A stretch of DNA of 64,000 bases, taken from UKL13-2 sp043744255. Its GTDB lineage: Bacteria; Pseudomonadota; Gammaproteobacteria; Burkholderiales; Usitatibacteraceae. Shown piece after piece: positions 60,765 to 64,000 of the stretch. Made by a program: the position numbers and the translations under genes. Position 1 is the first letter of the stretch, and each line of letters begins with the position of its first letter. The stretch is from contig JAYTVA010000117.1 in NCBI GenBank assembly GCA_043744255.1, positions 62,001 through 126,000 on the forward strand, written 5' to 3'. The notes beneath the pieces are model-generated. The model had not been told where the DNA came from. It made no database searches and was given only the letters and a program-made list of their open reading frames with translations.

Positions 60765-61233
60765 GCTTTTCGTTGAGTACTTAATGAAAGCAAAACGATA
60801 AAGTAAGCAACAAACCGATTTGGCAGGCATCAAAAAAGAGTAATTAAAACAACGCACGTTCACACTCTCAGGCAAAGCCGAAGTCGTCCGGCACAAGAAG
60901 GCCGCGAACCTCAGCTATGCCGCCCGCGGACAAGTTCAACACCCCGCCCACGCTAGTCAAGCAATGCGCGAAGCTATGTAAGGGGTCAGCTCACCACTGC
61001 CTCGGTGAGCCCCATTTCTGTAGTACCGAGTCGAACGACGCGTTGTTCGTCAGCGTGATCCTACAAGCCTTCCCAATTTGCGCCGACAACTTGATGAGCC
61101 GCCACGTGGAAAACTTCTACTCAAGATTGGGTCGGCAAATCAGACCCACCGTTCCCGCAATCATCCCCATCGCCTGAATCTGTTCCGGGTGATAAATAGA
61201 ACGGCACAACCTTAAATTGGAAAGGGGTTCGTC
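60765..61233. other. Intergenic region without a convincing gene
   Basis: 469 bases. A frame at 60917-61177 (86 codons) has no ribosome site or known motif. A near-box TTGGCAGGCATCAA at 60820-60833 is imperfect. AT-rich patches suggest degraded sequence. Confidence 0.4.
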
Positions 61234-61707
61234 ATGGGCGTTTCAAAATTAACTGTTTTATTGTTGTCGATTGCTGCTGTCATGACTATCTCAGCCTGCG
61301 ATAAACGAACCAAGTCTGGCGAAACCGTCGGGCAAAAAATCGATAAGGCGATCGACAAAACGAACGAAACGGCTGCAGCTGCCAGTGACAAAATCGGCGC
61401 ACAAATGGACAAGACCGGCACGGCGATTTCAGGCGTGGCGTCGGCGGTTGCCGCTAATGCCAGTGCTACCAGCGCAAAGGCTGGTGAGGCAATTGCTGAT
61501 GGCGCGATCTCCGCTTCGATCAATGCGGACTTACTAAAAGATCCAGAGTTAAGCGTCTTGAAAATCGATGTTGATGCCAAGCAAAGCGCGGTGGTTCTGA
61601 ATGGTTTGACGCCATCGGAAGAAGCGCGTGTCCGCGCCGTCAAAATTGCATCCGCCGTTAAAGGCGTTACGCGAGTAGAAAACAATCTCAGTGTCAAAAA
61701 ACCCTAG
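61234..61707 (+). CDS. BON-domain lipoprotein
   Basis: 157 residues: lipobox ISAC near 22, a helical linker rich in Ala/Lys (about 25-90) and a BON domain (ISASINADLLKDPELSVLKI to VKGVTRVENNLSV) of the OsmY/Kbp sort. These bind membranes and are induced by envelope or osmotic stress. AAAGG before the ATG. It is followed by a DUF883-like gene. Confidence 0.9.
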   Translation: MGVSKLTVLLLSIAAVMTISACDKRTKSGETVGQKIDKAIDKTNETAAAASDKIGAQMDKTGTAISGVASAVAANASATSAKAGEAIADGAISASINADLLKDPELSVLKIDVDAKQSAVVLNGLTPSEEARVRAVKIASAVKGVTRVENNLSVKKP

Positions 61708-61766
61708 TTACCTATTAGCAGTTGTTCATCAATACCCAATTAACCGCTTCATCGAAAGGAAACAGT

Positions 61767-62264
61767 ATGGATACCAGCAACCCAACATCAAATCTTGATC
61801 AGCTGCGCGCTAAGGCAGCTTCTTCTCTCGGTGCCGTCAAGCATGACGTTAACTCTGCAGCCCGTGATATTCGCGGCGCGGCGAGCCAAGCCACAGAGGC
61901 GGTTAAATCCGATGTGCAGGAATTGCTCGACTCGGCCAAAGCATCAGGCAAAGCTGAGCTCGCCGCTGCGGCAAATCGGCTATCTGCCTACGTTAGTTCA
62001 GTAGCCACTTCAGCGCTTAAGCCGATGCTGAATCTCACCAACAATCCCACGTCGAAATGCCAGCACGCAGACGACAAAGGTCACGCCCATGATGATGGTG
62101 ACCCAAGAGCCGAGGCCGGAGAAGTAGTTCTCAATCGCGCCGATGGCAGCGGCACCAAGCACCGGGCCGAGGATGGTGCCAACGCCGCCGAGCAACGTCA
62201 TCAACACTACCTCGCCGGACATTTGCCACGTCACGTCAGTCAGGCTGGCGAGGCCGAGTGCTAG
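61767..62264 (+). pseudogene. ElaB/YqjD-like gene, 3' end replaced by antisense livM
   Basis: The ATG follows AAAGGAAAC. The first 80 residues (LRAKAASSLGAVKHDVNSAA, then VKSDVQELLDSAKASG) are an amphipathic helix like DUF883 proteins. From about residue 82 the frame runs antisense through the 3' end of livM, giving a His/Asp/Gly-rich tail without the expected membrane helix. The tail is thus an artefact of fusion, and the gene is probably broken. Confidence 0.65.
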
Positions 62265-62927
62265 GGACTTCAACGCACCGGCCATTCCCGCCAGTGCAGC
62301 GGAGATGACGAAAGCGACCAGTTTGTATTTATCTACGTCATAGCCTAGCGACAAGGCGCGTGGCTCATTTTCGCGGATGGATTTCAGCACTTGCCCGAAC
62401 GGCGAGTGGATGGTGCGATAGATCAGCCAGAAACCGAAAATGAACACGGCCAGCACGAAGTAGTACATCACTCGGTCATCGGCCAAGCTGATGAGGCCGA
62501 ATAGTTTGCCGCGCGGCACCTCTTGCAAGCCATCTTCAGCACCCGTGAACGGTGCCTGTACGCAGAGAAAATAAATCATTTGTGAGAGCGCCAAACTCAC
62601 CATCGCGAAGTAGATGCCCTGGCGCCGCACCGCGAGCCAGCCGACCAGATAGCCGAGTACCGCAGCACTCGCGGTGCCGAGCAGAATGGAGAGTTCGGGC
62701 GTGAGACCCCAAGCCTTGGCAGCGTAACCGCAGATATAGGCGGCACCGCCAAAAAACATCGCGTGGCCAAACGACAGTAGCCCAGTGAAGCCCAGCAACA
62801 GGTTGAACGCGCAGGCGAACAGCGCGAAGCACAGCAGCTTCATGAGAAAAATGGGATAGCCGATGAACGGCGCGACGAGTGCCAGCAGCAGCAAAACGGC
62901 GTAGAGAATTTTGGTGGACTTAGTCAT
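62010..62927 (-). CDS. livM: Branched-chain amino-acid-type ABC transporter permease LivM
   Basis: 305 residues from the ATG at 62927, eight to nine helices. GFTGLLSFGHAMFFGGAAY, YFAMVSLALSQM, SIRENEPRALSLGYDVDKYK and GGVGTILGPVLGA are LivM signatures. The C-terminus FRRGIVGEIQHRLKR looks complete. livG and livF should follow but do not. The substrate may be branched-chain amino acids or urea/amides. Confidence 0.93.
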   Translation of the reverse strand: MTKSTKILYAVLLLLALVAPFIGYPIFLMKLLCFALFACAFNLLLGFTGLLSFGHAMFFGGAAYICGYAAKAWGLTPELSILLGTASAAVLGYLVGWLAVRRQGIYFAMVSLALSQMIYFLCVQAPFTGAEDGLQEVPRGKLFGLISLADDRVMYYFVLAVFIFGFWLIYRTIHSPFGQVLKSIRENEPRALSLGYDVDKYKLVAFVISAALAGMAGALKSLALGLASLTDVTWQMSGEVVLMTLLGGVGTILGPVLGAAAIGAIENYFSGLGSWVTIIMGVTFVVCVLAFRRGIVGEIQHRLKR

Positions 62928-63814
62928 TATTTTTCTCGCCCGAATAGCCCGGCAGGACGGATGGTGAGCACGATGGCCATGATGATGAAGACGACCGTGG
63001 ACGAAAGCTCTGGATAGAAAACTTTGACCAGACCTTCGATCAAGCCGAGCGCCAGACCAGTGACGATTGCGCCCAAGATCGAGCCCATCCCGCCGATGAC
63101 GACGACCGCGAAGACGACGATGATGATGTTCGAGCCCATCAGCGGGCTGACCTGATAGACGGGTGCGGCGAGCACGCCCGCGAGCCCCGCAAGGCCAACA
63201 CCGAATGCGTATGTGAGCGTCACCATTAGCGGCACGTTGATCCCGAAAGCCTGCACTAGCTTGGGGTTTTCGGTGCCGGCACGCAGGTACGCGCCGAGGC
63301 GGGTGCGCTCTATCACGAACCACGTCGCGAGGCAAACAGTCAGACAAGCGACCACGACCCACGCGCGATATTTCGGCAAATTCATGAAGCCTAGATCGAA
63401 CGCGCCTTTAAATACTTCGGGCAAATCATAGGGCTGACCCGAGACGCCGTATTGGTCGCGGAAGATGCCCTCAATGATGAGTGCGAGGCCGAGCGTGAGC
63501 AGCAGGCCGTAGAGATGATCGAGCTGGTAGAGCCAGCGCAACATGGTTTTTTCGATGACCACACCGACCAGTGCGACGCCGATTGGCGCGAGCAGCAGCG
63601 ACCACCAGTAATTGACGCCAAAATAATTCAGCAGCATCCACGAAAAAAACGCGCCCATCATGTAGAACGCGCCGTGGGCAAAATTCACCACGTTCAACAT
63701 GCCGAAAATAACCGCGAGGCCGAGGGTGAGCATGGCGTAGAACGAGCCATTCACTAAGCCAATCATGAGCTGACCGAGTAGTGCTTGGGTAGGGACGCCG
63801 AAAATTTCTGTCAT
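62927..63814 (-). CDS. livH: Branched-chain amino-acid-type ABC transporter permease LivH
   Basis: 295 residues, eight helices. LGLAVIFGMLNVVNFAHGAFYMMGAF, RAGTENPKLVQAFGINV and VVIGGMGSILGAIVTGL are typical of LivH (quoted in part). Stop and livM start overlap by one base (TAATG). Confidence 0.93.
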   Translation of the reverse strand: MTEIFGVPTQALLGQLMIGLVNGSFYAMLTLGLAVIFGMLNVVNFAHGAFYMMGAFFSWMLLNYFGVNYWWSLLLAPIGVALVGVVIEKTMLRWLYQLDHLYGLLLTLGLALIIEGIFRDQYGVSGQPYDLPEVFKGAFDLGFMNLPKYRAWVVVACLTVCLATWFVIERTRLGAYLRAGTENPKLVQAFGINVPLMVTLTYAFGVGLAGLAGVLAAPVYQVSPLMGSNIIIVVFAVVVIGGMGSILGAIVTGLALGLIEGLVKVFYPELSSTVVFIIMAIVLTIRPAGLFGREK

Positions 63815-63872
63815 TGGAGTGAGGCGTTTTTCTTAACGTACGTTTGCGAGCAGAGCGGGCGACAACCCATAA

Positions 63873-63997
63873 ATTGTCATTCTGAACCCAGCTCTATCGG
63901 GTGAAGAATCTGCTTTTTCGTTCGCAAGCAAGAAGCAGATTGTTTGGCAACTGCGTTCGACAACGGCGTTCGGCAACTGCGGCCTCAGAATGACAAT
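63873..63997. repeat. Inverted repeat at right edge
   Basis: ATTGTCATTCTGA at 63873-63885 and its exact reverse complement TCAGAATGACAAT at 63985-63997 bound 99 bases that contain direct GGCAACTGCG-type repeats. It could be a small non-autonomous element or a dispersed repeat. Confidence 0.55.
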
Positions 63998-64000
63998 GTT

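Noticed and set aside
60820..60833. TTGGCAGGCATCAA as a twentieth FNR-type box
   Set aside because: One half-site is TTGGC, unlike the other sites, and no gene start lies at a fitting distance.
60917..61177. 86-codon frame in the gap before the BON gene
   Set aside because: No ribosome site, mixed composition and no known motif; probably chance or a degraded remnant.

Overview
The window looks like chromosomal DNA of a denitrifying betaproteobacterium. The basis is G+C-rich coding with dense operons, a nirK-type nitrite reductase fused to a cytochrome c, a quinol-dependent NO reductase, napEDABC, ccoNOQPG-fixH-ccoSI, and trxC and hemG of proteobacterial type. I see no rRNA, tRNA, CRISPR, integrase or transposase, so the assignment rests on gene content only.

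Layout. 1-2.5 kb: end of a secreted Cys-rich protein gene, a universal stress protein (USP), a DUF2933 protein and a patatin. 2.5-9.4 kb: nitrite/copper block, with a minus-strand operon (secreted protein, FNT channel, copper P-type ATPase) divergent from nirK-nirV-SCO. 9.4-10 kb: repeats. 10-14.3 kb: norZ and sirB2, divergent from a double-PAS histidine kinase. 14.3-30 kb: mixed anaerobic/stress block with USPs, a calcium-type P-ATPase, cytochromes, a USP-hemerythrin fusion, a candidate toxin-antitoxin pair, a beta-CASP nuclease and a hemerythrin. 30-32.6 kb: yqjDEK-like genes, lipoprotein, Acg nitroreductase. 32.7-42 kb: complete cbb3 oxidase structural and assembly cluster. 42-46.4 kb: napEDABC. 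47-51.2 kb: an RquA-like rhodoquinone-synthesis gene facing frdABCD. 51.3-57.2 kb: an Mto/Mtr-type porin-cytochrome operon plus a diheme cytochrome. 57.4-60.8 kb: hemG and an acyl-CoA synthetase/acetyltransferase. 61-64 kb: two envelope-stress-type genes, then livM-livH and an inverted repeat.

The unifying signal is regulatory. I find 19 fourteen-base FNR/DNR-type palindromes (TTGAY or TTGCG half sites, 4-base spacer), nearly all 34-120 bases upstream of a start codon, several with a -10-like hexamer at the spacing expected of class II FNR promoters. They sit before nirK, norZ, ccoN, napE, the porin-cytochrome operon, hemG, USPs, hemerythrins and several unknown small secreted proteins. No Crp/Fnr regulator is encoded here.

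Together the genes describe a switch to low-oxygen respiration: a high-affinity oxidase, nitrate to nitrite (Nap), nitrite to NO (NirK), NO to N2O (NorZ; no nosZ in the window), probable rhodoquinone-linked fumarate reduction, and electron exchange through the outer membrane. The right end looks like a rearrangement point: livM is not followed by livG/livF, and a plus-strand gene runs antisense into livM.
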